Shown here: piece by piece, positions 6,763 through 14,930 of the stretch
Layout: each line of letters begins with the position of its first letter
Position numbering within the stretch: the first letter of the stretch is position 1
DNA from: Clostridia bacterium
GTDB taxonomy: Bacteria > Bacillota_A > Clostridia > Christensenellales > Aristaeellaceae
DNA length: 17,943 bases
Direction: 5' to 3'
NCBI GenBank assembly: GCA_900754775.1
Contig: CAAEDZ010000170.1
Coordinates: 1 to 17,943 of the forward strand
Notes under the pieces: model-generated
Databases searched by the model: none
The model's input: the letters and a program-made list of their open reading frames with translations, nothing else
What the model was told of the DNA's origin: nothing
Position numbers and translations under genes: made by a program

Positions 6763-8322
6763 TTACGCGGTCAGCCCGTTGACCAGCTCGACGGCGACGG
6801 TGTGTACGTTGGCGGCTGCCTCTTCGCTTATGCTGGTGGCTGCTTCCTGTGCGGCGGCTTCGTCGGCGGCTTCGGAAACGGCGGTCTGCATCTCGGCAAA
6901 GGCGTCGTAGCAGGCCTGCTGCGCTTCGGAAAGCGCGGCGTTCACCTCAGCGATCTGCTCCTCGCTCGCGCCGCCGGACAGGACCAGGTTGGACAGCGCG
7001 TCCAGAGACCAGTACATGGAATCAGCCCAGTCTTCCGGCAGGATGCAGAAGCCCTCGACCGTCTCGCGGCCCTCCTCGGTGCGCACGGTGGTGGTGCTCG
7101 CGTAGTAGAGGCCCTCAGCCGGCTCCTCCTCGCTGAACTCGGAGGGCAGCGTGCTCACCTGATAGCCGGCGTAGGTATCGGTGGTCAGCATCGGGTAGTA
7201 GGGCACGAACACGCTGTAACCGGCGTCGTCCATGGCCACCCATTCCACGGTGTCGGTCGCCCCGTCCTCGGGGAAGATCTGGAAGATGTGGGTCTCGAGG
7301 TTGCGGGAGGAGGCGATGCCGTCGATGTGGTAGTAGCCCACCACGTCCTCGATGGTGTAAGCGTGATCGAGCGTGATGTTGGTGTACATGGGCACGATGT
7401 TGCCCTCGGCGTCCACGTTGGAGATGGTGTAGTCGGTGGAGACGGGCGTCTCGGACGCTGTCTCGGCGTTAAAGTAGGCAAGGGCGCTGACCATGCGGCT
7501 GTTGGCCTCGGAGCCGCCGCAGTAGGAGGCCACGTAGTCGATGGTGTTGGCCTCGGCGTCGCCCACATAGGTGCCGGCTTCCTGCGCCACGGAGATGATG
7601 CCCTCCGAGGCGATGACGTTCTCGGTGTCGTCCAGGTCGATCAGGCCGATGATGGCCATGTTCGGCTGGGCAAAGGCCATGGAGCTGCTCAATTTCAGGG
7701 CGATGTACTGATGGCCGGTGACGTTTTCGATGTACCAGGTCTCGTTCTGGTCGGCGATGAACAGGCCGGAGCCGCCGCAGCAACCCGCCTCGTCGTAGAT
7801 GCTCAGAAGCAGCTCCACGCCCTCCTTGGCGGTGGCCGCCTCGCCCAGCACGACGGTGACGATCTCGGCTTCCTCGATGCCGGCGTCGGCGTAGGGATCG
7901 ACCGCCTCGACCGCCTCAGAGCCGCCGATGGTCTCCGTGGCGCTGACGGTCACGCCCATCTCGTTGGTGCCGCCCGCCTGATAGGGGGTGTGCTTGTGGG
8001 TGCCGCCGCAGTCCGGGCAGACGTTGTCCACGCCGTAGCCGTTGTCATCGCTGAAAGCGGTGTAGCTGTAACTGTCGTGGGTGAAGGTCCAGGTGAAGCC
8101 ATAGCAGCCCTGATAGACCTCGCCCTCGGCGTTCGCGCCCGCGGGGCTGACGTAGAAGAGCTTGTTGTAGCTGTTGGCGATGTCCTCGGAGCGGGCGAAC
8201 ATCGTCGAGCCGTCCGCCGTCAGGTCAGAGCCGACATAGATGGCCGTGCAGGCCAGCGCGCCCACGGAGGAGAGGCACACGACCAGCGCGAGGATGAGAG
8301 AGATAAGCATTTTGGACTTCAT
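6763..8322 (-). CDS. Secreted C69-family dipeptidase (PepD-like N-terminal nucleophile hydrolase)
   Basis: A 519-residue protein. Residues 1-24 form a signal peptide (MKSKMLISLILALVVCLS...ALA), followed directly by CTAIYVGSDLTADGS. In the C69 family an N-terminal Cys is the catalytic nucleophile of the Ntn fold, so signal cleavage itself would expose C25 and activate the enzyme outside the cell. GGTNEMGVTVSATETIGG (117-134) and DQNETWYIENV (191-201) are family hallmarks. An unusual CPDCGGTHKH (102-111) and a CC pair (181-182) suggest a metal site or disulfides. The C-terminus (about 450-510) is Ala/Glu-rich and helical. I chose ATG 8322 over 8334 because the upstream ATG falls inside the AAGGATGG ribosome site. 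It probably releases amino acids from dipeptides. Confidence 0.88.
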   Translation of the reverse strand: MKSKMLISLILALVVCLSSVGALACTAIYVGSDLTADGSTMFARSEDIANSYNKLFYVSPAGANAEGEVYQGCYGFTWTFTHDSYSYTAFSDDNGYGVDNVCPDCGGTHKHTPYQAGGTNEMGVTVSATETIGGSEAVEAVDPYADAGIEEAEIVTVVLGEAATAKEGVELLLSIYDEAGCCGGSGLFIADQNETWYIENVTGHQYIALKLSSSMAFAQPNMAIIGLIDLDDTENVIASEGIISVAQEAGTYVGDAEANTIDYVASYCGGSEANSRMVSALAYFNAETASETPVSTDYTISNVDAEGNIVPMYTNITLDHAYTIEDVVGYYHIDGIASSRNLETHIFQIFPEDGATDTVEWVAMDDAGYSVFVPYYPMLTTDTYAGYQVSTLPSEFSEEEPAEGLYYASTTTVRTEEGRETVEGFCILPEDWADSMYWSLDALSNLVLSGGASEEQIAEVNAALSEAQQACYDAFAEMQTAVSEAADEAAAQEAATSISEEAAANVHTVAVELVNGLTA

Positions 8323-8357
8323 AAAAAGCACCATCCTTCAAAAAAGTCGATGGCAGC

Positions 8358-8386
8358 ATTATAGTGCATTTTTATGCAGATGTCAA
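8358..8386 (-). promoter_or_regulatory. Perfect-consensus promoter of the dipeptidase gene
   Basis: On the minus strand TTGACA (8381-8386) and TATAAT (8358-8363) are exact consensus hexamers with the ideal 17-base spacer. Such a strong promoter usually needs a repressor; a palindrome in the spacer could supply its binding site. Confidence 0.88.
8365..8378. promoter_or_regulatory. ArgR-box-like operator inside the dipeptidase promoter
   Basis: TGCAT-tttt-ATGCA is a perfect 5-4-5 inverted repeat placed between -35 and -10. Its geometry equals that of ARG boxes (TGAAT-4-ATTCA), with one base changed in each arm. Binding would directly occlude RNA polymerase. ArgR as the binder is an inference from geometry. 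Confidence 0.5.
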
Positions 8387-8421
8387 GCGATAAATATACA
8401 CAAAAACGCTTTCCGTCATCC

Positions 8422-8500
8422 TGCATGATATGCACAAAAGCGCGTATACAAGGCAAAAATACCGCATAAACACCGGCATATTCTGCATATTTGCATGCAA
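8422..8500. repeat. Additional TGCAT/ATGCA boxes upstream of the dipeptidase promoter
   Basis: TGCAT-gat-ATGCA occurs at 8422-8434. A further cluster at 8484-8500 holds TGCAT, then the palindrome TTGCATGCAA (8491-8500). With the promoter box this makes three groups in about 135 bp, consistent with a regulator that binds several sites, as hexameric ArgR does. The rest of 8387-8483 shows no gene. Confidence 0.4.
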
Positions 8501-8544
8501 AAATGCGTTCGCAGTCAAAATACTCTGACCGCAAACGCATTTTT
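8499..8544 (-). terminator. Terminator after recF
   Basis: Arms 8499-8517 and 8526-8544 pair over 19 positions with two mismatches, around an 8-base loop. On the minus strand the stem ends in CGCATTTTT. It begins 8 nt after the recF stop. The A/T tracts on both sides would also allow action in the other direction. Confidence 0.85.
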
Positions 8545-8552
8545 ATCCACGC

Positions 8553-9614
8553 TCACGCCTGCTTGAGGCTCGCGCCCTCCACGCGCACGACCATGCCCGC
8601 CCGCGCCCCGGCGATGTCGGCCACGTCCGTGCAGGTGACGATGGTCTGGATGCCCTCCAGATGGGCAAGCAGCCGCCTGCGCCGCTCCGGATCCAGTTCG
8701 CTCATCACGTCGTCCAGCAACAGCACCGGCGCTTCGCCGCTCTCCGAGCGCACCACGTCCAACTCCGCCAGCCGCAGAGAAAGCGCCGCCGTCCGCTGCT
8801 GCCCCTGCGAGCCGAACAGCCGCAGTTCGCGCCCGTCCACGCAGAAGCGCACGTCGTCGCGGTGTACCCCGGCGCTGGTGGTCATGCGCCGCGCGTCCAC
8901 CTCGCGCGTGCGCAGCAGGGCCGCGCGCAGGTCGCCGTCGGCCACGTTGGGCGCGTAGGCGATGGAGAGCTTCTCCCGCTCGCGGGCGATGTCGCCGTGC
9001 GTGCGCGCCGCCGCCTCGTTGAGGCGCTCAATGTAGTCCGCGCGCGCGGCCATGATGCGCGCCCCCTCGCGGCAGAGTTGCTCGTCCCAGCTGTCCAGCG
9101 TTTCCAGCCTGCCGGTGCGCAAAAGCTCGTTGCGCTGCTTGAGCGCGCGGGCGTAGCGCTGCAGGGCGTAGTAATACGAAGGCCGTATCTGCGAAAGGGC
9201 GATGTCCATGAACCGCCGCCGCTCGCCCGGCCCGTCCTTGATCAGCCGCAGGTCTTCCGGGGAGAACAACACCCCGGTCACATGCCCCATCAGTTCCCCG
9301 GAGCGGGCGATCTCCGAGCCGTTGACGCGAATTTTGCGCCGCCCGGCCAGAGGAATGGCGATGTCCACCTCGTGCGTGCCGTCGCGCCGCTCGGCCTCCA
9401 CGCATACGCGGCAAAAGTCTGCGCCCCAGCGCACCAGTTCGCGATCCTGCCGCGTGCGGTGTGAGCGCCCCGTGCAGCAGAGGTAGATGGCTTCCAGAAG
9501 GTTGGTCTTGCCCTGCGCGTTGTCCCCGGCCAGCACCGTCACGCCCGCGCAGGGCCGAAGCTCCGCGCGCGCGTAGTTGCGGTAATCGGTAAGTTCGAGG
9601 GACAGTATGCGCAT
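8553..9614 (-). CDS. recF: RecF, DNA replication and repair ATPase
   Basis: A 353-residue protein of normal RecF length. Walker A is GDNAQGKTN at 30-38, with the conserved MRILSLELTDYRNY start just before it. SPEDLRLIKDGPGERRRFMD at 118-137 is a RecF hallmark. The ABC signature is GSQGQQRT at 268-275 and Walker B is VLLLDDVMSELD at 297-308. RecF binds gapped DNA and, with RecO and RecR, loads RecA. The ATG has AAAGGAG 6 nt upstream. It lies downstream of typA, separated only by a hairpin, and has no promoter of its own that I can see. Usually recF follows dnaA-dnaN; here it sits with translation GTPase genes. Confidence 0.96.
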   Translation of the reverse strand: MRILSLELTDYRNYARAELRPCAGVTVLAGDNAQGKTNLLEAIYLCCTGRSHRTRQDRELVRWGADFCRVCVEAERRDGTHEVDIAIPLAGRRKIRVNGSEIARSGELMGHVTGVLFSPEDLRLIKDGPGERRRFMDIALSQIRPSYYYALQRYARALKQRNELLRTGRLETLDSWDEQLCREGARIMAARADYIERLNEAAARTHGDIAREREKLSIAYAPNVADGDLRAALLRTREVDARRMTTSAGVHRDDVRFCVDGRELRLFGSQGQQRTAALSLRLAELDVVRSESGEAPVLLLDDVMSELDPERRRRLLAHLEGIQTIVTCTDVADIAGARAGMVVRVEGASLKQA

Positions 9615-9629
9615 GGCGCTCCTTTCAAA

Positions 9630-9655
9630 GAACGCCCCCGCGACAGGGGGCGTTC
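9630..9655 (-). terminator. Hairpin between typA and recF (terminator or attenuator)
   Basis: A perfect 10-bp stem (GAACGCCCCC at 9630-9639 with GGGGGCGTTC at 9646-9655, 6-base loop) starts 12 nt after the typA stop. On the minus strand only TTTG follows, so termination may be partial, letting some transcripts reach recF, whose ribosome site begins immediately after. Confidence 0.6.
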
Positions 9656-9667
9656 GGTCACAGCCGG

Positions 9668-11500
9668 TCAGCCCTGCTTTTTGCGGCTTTCCAGCTTCTT
9701 GCGCATCTCGGCGTTGAGTACGCGCTTGCGCATGCGGATGGACTTGGGGGTGATCTCCACCAGTTCGTCGTCGTCGATAAACTCCAGCGCTTCCTCCATG
9801 GTGGGAACGTGTACGTTGGTGATCTTCAGCGCTTCCTCAGCGGCGGCGGAGTTGCGGCTGTTGGTCATGTGCTTTTTCTTGCAGACGTTGACGTCGATGT
9901 CCCCGGGCCGGGAGTTGCGGCCGACGATCATGCCGGAATAGACCTTCGCGCCCGGCTCGATGAACAGCTCGCCGCGATCCTGCGCGGAGAACAGCGCGTA
10001 ACTGGTGGCTTCGCCGGTCTCAAAGGCGACCAGAGAGCCGCACAGCCGCGTGGGGATCTCGCCCTTCACCGGTTCGTAGCACTCGAACACGGCGCTCATC
10101 ACGCCCTCGCCGTGCGTGTCGGTGAGGAAATCGCTGCGGTAGCCAAACAGCCCGCGCGAGGGGATGAGGAACTCCAAACGCATGCGGTCCTGCCCGTGCA
10201 TGCTGGAAAGCGTGCCGCGCCGCCTGCCCAGCTTTTCAATGACCACGCCGGAATACTCGGTGGGCACGTCGCACACCACGCGCTCAATCGGCTCGCACTG
10301 CACGCCGTCGATCTCCTTGTACAGAACCACCGGCTTGGTCACCTGAAACTCATAGCCCTGCCGCCGCATCGTCTCGATGAGGATGGAAAGGTGCAATTCG
10401 CCGCGCCCGGAAACGCGGAAGGCGTCCGTGGTCTCGGTGTCCTCCACGCGCAGGGAAACGTCGGTCTGCATCTCCTTCATCAGCCGCGCGCGCAAATGGC
10501 GCGAGGTGACGAACTGGCCCTCCGTGCCGGCGAAGGGGCTGTCGTTGACGCAGAAGGTCATGGAAACGGTCGGTTCGTCGATCTTCACAAACGGCAGAGG
10601 CTCGGCCATGGCCGGGTCGCAGATGGTGTCGCCGATGAACAACTCGTCAAAGCCGGAAACGGCCACGATGTCGCCCACGCGGGCGCTCTCGCAGGGCACG
10701 CGCTTGAGCCCATCGAACTCGTACAGTCCGCCCAGCCGCGCCGCCGGGGAGGTAAAGCTCGAGCCGTAGGCGCAGCGGATGGCCATTTGCCCCGCCTGTA
10801 TGCCGCCGCGCTCGATGCGGCCGATGCCGATGCGGCCCACGTAGTCGTTGTAGTCGATGGTGGAAATGAGCAGCTGCAACGGCGCGTCCGGGTCGCCCTC
10901 CGGCGCGGGGATGTGGGAGAGTATGGCGTCAAACAGCGGCCGCAGGTCCTTGCCCGGCACCTTCCAGTCGGTCGTTGCCGTGCCGTCGCGGCCGGAGGCG
11001 AAGACGATGGGGCTGTCGAGCTGTTCGTCGGAAGCGTCCAGCTCCAAAAGCAGTTCCAGCGTCTCGTCCACCACCTCGGCGCAGCGCGCGTCGGGGCGGT
11101 CGGTCTTGTTGACGACGATGATGACCTTGAGGTCAAGTTCCAGTGCCTTTTTCAGTACAAAGCGCGTCTGCGGCATCGGCCCCTCGAAGGAATCCACCAG
11201 CAGAAGTACGCCGCTGACCATTTTAAGCACGCGCTCCACCTCGCCGGAAAAGTCGGCGTGGCCGGGGGTGTCGACGATGTTGATGCGCACGCCCTCGTAG
11301 TGTACGGCGGTGTTCTTGGAAAGTATGGTGATGCCGCGCTCGCGCTCCAGATCGTTGGAATCCATCACGCGCTCGGCCACCTGCTGGTTTTTGCGGAACA
11401 CGCCGCCCTGCTTGAGCATCTCGTCCACCAGCGTGGTCTTGCCGTGGTCCACGTGGGCGATGATGGCGATGTTGCGAATGTCGTCTCTTACGATGTTCAC
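9668..11500 (-). CDS. typA: TypA/BipA ribosome-associated GTPase
   Basis: A 610-residue translational GTPase. G1 is AHVDHGKT at 15-22, the switch I motif RGIT is at 55-58, G3 is DTPGHADF at 77-84 and G4 is NKTD at 131-134. The later part carries [19 protein letters not shown] and the C-terminal [14 protein letters not shown] and RMRKR segments that mark TypA rather than LepA or EF-G. BipA binds the ribosome under stress or cold and helps large-subunit assembly. The start is GTG at 11500: AAAGGAG lies 8 nt upstream, and a further in-frame TTG at 11524 would overlap the prfC stop. It follows prfC by 16 nt in the same operon. Confidence 0.95.
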   Translation of the reverse strand: MNIVRDDIRNIAIIAHVDHGKTTLVDEMLKQGGVFRKNQQVAERVMDSNDLERERGITILSKNTAVHYEGVRINIVDTPGHADFSGEVERVLKMVSGVLLLVDSFEGPMPQTRFVLKKALELDLKVIIVVNKTDRPDARCAEVVDETLELLLELDASDEQLDSPIVFASGRDGTATTDWKVPGKDLRPLFDAILSHIPAPEGDPDAPLQLLISTIDYNDYVGRIGIGRIERGGIQAGQMAIRCAYGSSFTSPAARLGGLYEFDGLKRVPCESARVGDIVAVSGFDELFIGDTICDPAMAEPLPFVKIDEPTVSMTFCVNDSPFAGTEGQFVTSRHLRARLMKEMQTDVSLRVEDTETTDAFRVSGRGELHLSILIETMRRQGYEFQVTKPVVLYKEIDGVQCEPIERVVCDVPTEYSGVVIEKLGRRRGTLSSMHGQDRMRLEFLIPSRGLFGYRSDFLTDTHGEGVMSAVFECYEPVKGEIPTRLCGSLVAFETGEATSYALFSAQDRGELFIEPGAKVYSGMIVGRNSRPGDIDVNVCKKKHMTNSRNSAAAEEALKITNVHVPTMEEALEFIDDDELVEITPKSIRMRKRVLNAEMRKKLESRKKQG

Positions 11501-11516
11501 GGATAAAGCTCCTTTG

Positions 11517-13130
11517 TCACACAAGGTCGTCGGCGGTCATACGGTCGGCGGTCTCCGCGAGTACGAGGCCCTCGTTGTTCTCGCAGGCCAGACGGATGGA
11601 CCACTCGTTTTCAAACATCAGTACGTCGCGCCCGGCGCGGTCGATGGCGGGCACGGTGGTGGAGGTCAGCCGCAATTTGTCCGGCGGCTTCGGGGTCTGA
11701 ACGATCCAGCGCACGAAGCGGAAGGGCAGGTTCTCGCGCAGTATGTTCACGCCGTACTCGCTCTTTAAGCGGTATTCCAGCACGTCCATCTGCAACACGC
11801 CCACCACGCCGGCGATCATCTCCTCGCGGCCGATGTTGGGGCGCTTGAAGGTCTGGATGGCGCCCTCCTGCGAAAGCTGGGAAACGCCCTTCAAAAACTG
11901 CTTGCGCTTCATCGAATCCTCGGGGCTGACGCGGCAGAAGAACTCCGGCGCGAACAGGGGAATGCCCTGATAGCGCACGGGCGCGCCGGTACAAAGCGTG
12001 TCGCCCAGGCGGAAGATGCCGGGGTCGAACAGGCCGATGATGTCGCCGGGGTAGGCAGTCTCCACCGTCTCGTGTTCCTGCGCCATGAACTGCTGCGGCT
12101 GCGCCAGCTTGACCTTTTCGCCCGAGGAGGAGTGCCACACGGTCATGCCCTTTTCAAACACGCCGGAACACACGCGCATGAACGCCAGCCGGTCGCGGTG
12201 CGCGGGGTTCATGTTGGCCTGTATCTTGAAGATGAAGCCGGTGAACTTTTCGTCCGTCGGCTCGATGGGGCCGTGGTCGGAAACGCGCGGCGTGGGCGAC
12301 TTCGTGTAGGAGAGGAAGCGCTTCAAAAACGGCTCCACGCCGAAGTTGTTGCTCGCCGAGCCGAAGAACATGGGGGTGAGTTTGCCCTCGAGGATCATGT
12401 CGAGGTCAAACGGGTCGCCGGCCACGTCCAGCAGCTCCACGTCCTCCAGAAGTTTCTCGTAATAGCTCTGCCCGATGGCCCCGGGAAGGCGGGGGTCGTC
12501 CAGCGCGATGGTCTCCACTTCCACCTGCTTCTGCCCGTGGTCGCCGCCGCGGTAGAGTTCCACCACGCGCGTGTCGCGGTGGTAGACGCCCTGAAAATCG
12601 CCGTGGATGCCGATGGGCCAGTTGACCGGGCAGGAGCGGATGCCCAGCACGTTTTCCAGTTCTTCCATCAGCTCGAACGGGTCGCGCCCGGCGCGGTCGA
12701 GCTTGTTGACAAAGGTGAAGATGGGGATGGAGCGCATGCGGCACACCTTGAACAGCTTGATGGTCTGCTCCTCCACGCCCTTGGCGTTGTCGATGAGCAT
12801 CACGGCGCTGTCCGCGGCAACCAGCGTGCGGTAGGTGTCCTCGGAAAAGTCCTGATGGCCGGGCGTATCCAGTATGTTGATGCGGAAGCCGTCAAAGTCG
12901 AACTGCATCGCCGAGGAGGTCACCGAAATGCCGCGCTGCTTTTCGATCTCCATCCAGTCCGAGGTGGCGTGGCGGGCGGCCTTGCGCGCCTTGACCGAAC
13001 CGGCCTGGCGGATGGCCCCGCCGTAGAGCAGCAGTTTTTCCGTCAGCGTGGTCTTGCCCGCGTCCGGGTGGGAGATGATGGCGAACGTGCGCCTGCGCGC
13101 CACTTCCGCCGAAAGCTCCGGGTGCAGCAT
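11517..13130 (-). CDS. prfC: Peptide chain release factor 3 (RF3)
   Basis: A 537-residue GTPase, close to the usual RF3 length of about 530. G1 is SHPDAGKT at 20-27, switch I RGISV at 66-70, G3 DTPGHQDF at 88-95 and G4 NKLDR at 142-146. Diagnostic RF3 stretches include [20 protein letters not shown] (56-75), FTFVNKLDR and [21 protein letters not shown]3 uses GTP to recycle RF1/RF2 from the ribosome after peptide release. The ATG has GGAGG 7 nt upstream. A good promoter lies just upstream and typA follows 16 nt downstream, so the two translation GTPases are co-expressed. Confidence 0.96.
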   Translation of the reverse strand: MLHPELSAEVARRRTFAIISHPDAGKTTLTEKLLLYGGAIRQAGSVKARKAARHATSDWMEIEKQRGISVTSSAMQFDFDGFRINILDTPGHQDFSEDTYRTLVAADSAVMLIDNAKGVEEQTIKLFKVCRMRSIPIFTFVNKLDRAGRDPFELMEELENVLGIRSCPVNWPIGIHGDFQGVYHRDTRVVELYRGGDHGQKQVEVETIALDDPRLPGAIGQSYYEKLLEDVELLDVAGDPFDLDMILEGKLTPMFFGSASNNFGVEPFLKRFLSYTKSPTPRVSDHGPIEPTDEKFTGFIFKIQANMNPAHRDRLAFMRVCSGVFEKGMTVWHSSSGEKVKLAQPQQFMAQEHETVETAYPGDIIGLFDPGIFRLGDTLCTGAPVRYQGIPLFAPEFFCRVSPEDSMKRKQFLKGVSQLSQEGAIQTFKRPNIGREEMIAGVVGVLQMDVLEYRLKSEYGVNILRENLPFRFVRWIVQTPKPPDKLRLTSTTVPAIDRAGRDVLMFENEWSIRLACENNEGLVLAETADRMTADDLV

Positions 13131-13169
13131 GTGCCTTCCTCCAAGTCAAGTCAAAAAATCACAACCTAT

Positions 13170-13199
13170 ATTCTAAATGCGCCGGGGAACATATGTCAA
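13170..13199 (-). promoter_or_regulatory. Promoter of the prfC-typA operon
   Basis: On the minus strand TTGACA (13194-13199) and TAGAAT (13170-13175) are separated by 18 bases, giving a leader of about 30 nt before the prfC ATG. It diverges from the mgtE promoter 60 bp away. Confidence 0.7.
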
Positions 13200-13259
13200 T
13201 CCCGCGCGGCGGCGATTTGCGTTAATTCCTCTGAAGCGAAGAAAATTTTCGCGCGGGTC

Positions 13260-13288
13260 TTGACGTTTCGCCCTTCCGGGGCTATGAT
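13260..13288 (+). promoter_or_regulatory. Promoter of mgtE
   Basis: TTGACG (13260-13265) and TATGAT (13283-13288) have a 17-base spacer. Transcription should start near 13295. A 10-bp palindrome GAAAATTTTC (13241-13250) sits just upstream, where it could be an UP-like element or an operator. CCCGCGC (13201-13207) and GCGCGGG (13251-13257) form a distant inverted repeat in the same gap. Confidence 0.7.
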
Positions 13289-13294
13289 AAAAGG

Positions 13295-13533
13295 GTGGGA
13301 AACTTCTCCCCATCCATTCTGATACCGGGAGGTGGCAAGGCGTGGACGACGGCGCTAGATGTGTGTCCAGTGAAGGCGTTCCCCGAAGTCGATCCGTCCG
13401 CCCTGCCGCGGACTGACCCTTCCCGGAAGGCCGTCATTCTCAAACATCTGTCGAAACGTCGCAAGCACAGCACGTCCGTGGGCGGTGTGCTGTTTTCGTG
13501 CGTTTCTGAACAAACGGAGGGAGGGTGAAGCCG
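13295..13533 (+). ncRNA. Structured 5' leader of mgtE, possible riboswitch of unassigned class
   Basis: About 240 nt separate the promoter from the mgtE start, and complementary segments are nested. A first hairpin pairs GGGTGGG (13293-13299, starting at or just before the transcription start) with CCCATCC (13309-13315). A closing stem pairs CCGGGAGG (13325-13332) with CCTTCCCGG (13418-13426, one bulge). Inside it GGCAAGGCG (13334-13342) pairs with CGCCCTGCC (13399-13407, one mismatch), then GGACGAC (13344-13350) with GTCGATCC (13388-13395, one bulge). A terminator-like hairpin follows at 13467-13496. Most bacterial mgtE genes of this phylum carry an M-box Mg2+ riboswitch. I do not see its conserved GTGAGGCTCC-type core here, so this could be a very divergent M-box, another class, or leader-peptide control. 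Confidence 0.5.
13467..13496 (+). terminator. Attenuator-like terminator in the mgtE leader
   Basis: ACAGCAC (13467-13473) pairs with GTGCTGT (13487-13493), extended by an inner CCG/CGG stem and a TGGG loop, and runs into TTTT. It ends 37 nt before the mgtE ATG and downstream of the promoter, so it would cut off mgtE transcription unless prevented. Confidence 0.6.
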
Positions 13534-14913
13534 ATGGATTTCGAAAAAATTCGCGCGCGTCTGGACAAGCTCGTGGCCGAGGGCCGCAAGGGCGAACTGC
13601 GCGGCGCGCTCTCCATGCTCAACGAGGTGGACATCGCCGAGTACATGGAGGAACTTGACAATGAAAAAATGCTGATGGTGTTCAGGCTCCTGCCCAAGGA
13701 CATCGCGGCGGACGTATTTGCCTATATGGACGCCGACCAGCGTCAGCGCGTCATCGAGGCGATGGACGACAACGAAGCCGTGCGCCTGGTGGACGATATG
13801 TTCATCGACGACGCCGTGGACTTTCTGGAAGAACTGCCCGCTGGCGTGGTCAAGCGCGTGTTGAAGGGCTGCGACGCGCAGAAGCGCGCCCTCATCAACC
13901 AGTTTTTGCGCTACCCGGAAAACAGCGCCGGCTCGATCATGACCATCGAGTACATGGAACTGCACGTGGGCACCACCGTGGGCGAGGCCATGGCGGAAAT
14001 TCGCCGCACCGGCCTTGACAAGGAGACCATTTACACCCTCTACGTGCTGGACGCCCAGCGCAAGCTGCTCGGCACGCTGCCGCTGCGCAAGCTGCTTCTG
14101 GCGCAGGACGATGTAAAGGTGGAAACGCTGATGAACCAGCAGTTCGTCTGCGTCCACACCACCGACGACCAGGAACTCGTCGCCGACACCGTGCGCAAGT
14201 ACGACCTCATCTCCATCCCCGTGGTCGATCACGAGGAGCGCATGATCGGCATCATCACCATCGACGATATCGTCGACGTCATCGAAGAGGAGAACACCGA
14301 GGACTTTGAAAAAATGGCCGCCATGCTCCCCTCGGAGGACGAATACCTCAAGACCGGCGTTTTGACGCTGGCCAAAAACCGCATGCCGTGGCTGCTGTTT
14401 TTGATGATCTCCGCCATCTTCACCGGCATGATCATCACCCACTATGAAGTCGCGCTCAAGACCTCGGCCTTCGGCGTGGTACTCACCGCCTGCATCCCCA
14501 TGTTGATGGGCGCGGGCGGCAACTGCGGCTCGCAGGCCTCGACGCTGACCATCCGCGGCCTCGCCCTCGGCGAGGTGGAATTGAAGGACATCTTCAAGCT
14601 CCTCTGGAAGGAGGTGCGCGTCGGCCTCATCGTCGGCGCGGCGCTCTCGGTGGTCACGTTCGCGCTCTACACCTTCTGGCTCGGCGATATGGACGCGACC
14701 ATCGCCCAGCGCATCCCCACCGCCCTCACCATCGCCGTGGCGGTGTACATCACCGTCATCGTCGCCAAGGCCATCGGCTGCACGCTGCCGCTGTTGGCCA
14801 AGGCCGTCCACCTGGACCCCGCGCTGATGGCCAGCCCGCTGATCACCACCATCGTGGACATATGTTCGCTGCTGGTACTCTTCTCGGTGGCCACGGAGGT
14901 TTTGCACGTATAG
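13534..14913 (+). CDS. mgtE: MgtE-type magnesium transporter/channel
   Basis: A 459-residue protein with the full MgtE plan: an N-terminal Mg-sensing helical domain (1-130), two CBS domains (about 136-255, including TIYTLYVLDAQRKLLGTLPL and ISIPVVDHEERMIGIITIDD), a connecting plug helix, and five membrane helices from about 285. GAGGNCGSQASTLTIRGLAL (327-346) and MASPLITTIVD (432-442) are pore-region signatures; D442 corresponds to the conserved aspartate of the Mg2+ pore. The channel opens when cytosolic Mg2+ is low. I prefer ATG 13534 to the in-frame GTG 13525, because the GAGGG ribosome site ends at 13525, overlapping that GTG. It is preceded by a regulated leader and followed by a terminator. 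Confidence 0.95.
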   Translation: MDFEKIRARLDKLVAEGRKGELRGALSMLNEVDIAEYMEELDNEKMLMVFRLLPKDIAADVFAYMDADQRQRVIEAMDDNEAVRLVDDMFIDDAVDFLEELPAGVVKRVLKGCDAQKRALINQFLRYPENSAGSIMTIEYMELHVGTTVGEAMAEIRRTGLDKETIYTLYVLDAQRKLLGTLPLRKLLLAQDDVKVETLMNQQFVCVHTTDDQELVADTVRKYDLISIPVVDHEERMIGIITIDDIVDVIEEENTEDFEKMAAMLPSEDEYLKTGVLTLAKNRMPWLLFLMISAIFTGMIITHYEVALKTSAFGVVLTACIPMLMGAGGNCGSQASTLTIRGLALGEVELKDIFKLLWKEVRVGLIVGAALSVVTFALYTFWLGDMDATIAQRIPTALTIAVAVYITVIVAKAIGCTLPLLAKAVHLDPALMASPLITTIVDICSLLVLFSVATEVLHV

Positions 14914-14930
14914 GCGACAAAGTATAAAAG

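Noticed and set aside
6721..8364. 547-residue plus-strand frame opposite the dipeptidase gene
   Set aside because: It mirrors the real gene in a GC-rich genome. The product is low-complexity Gly/Val/His/Asp-rich with no domain, while the minus strand encodes a clear C69 enzyme with promoter and ribosome site.
9809..11506. 565-residue plus-strand frame opposite typA
   Set aside because: Shadow of the typA codons; no ribosome site or recognisable family, and typA motifs are intact.
13359..13373. ATG TGT GTC CAG TGA mini-frame in the mgtE leader
   Set aside because: Four codons with no ribosome site; expected by chance.
13295..13533. Calling the mgtE leader a cobalamin, TPP, fluoride or c-di-GMP riboswitch
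   Set aside because: I looked for the conserved boxes of these classes and saw none.
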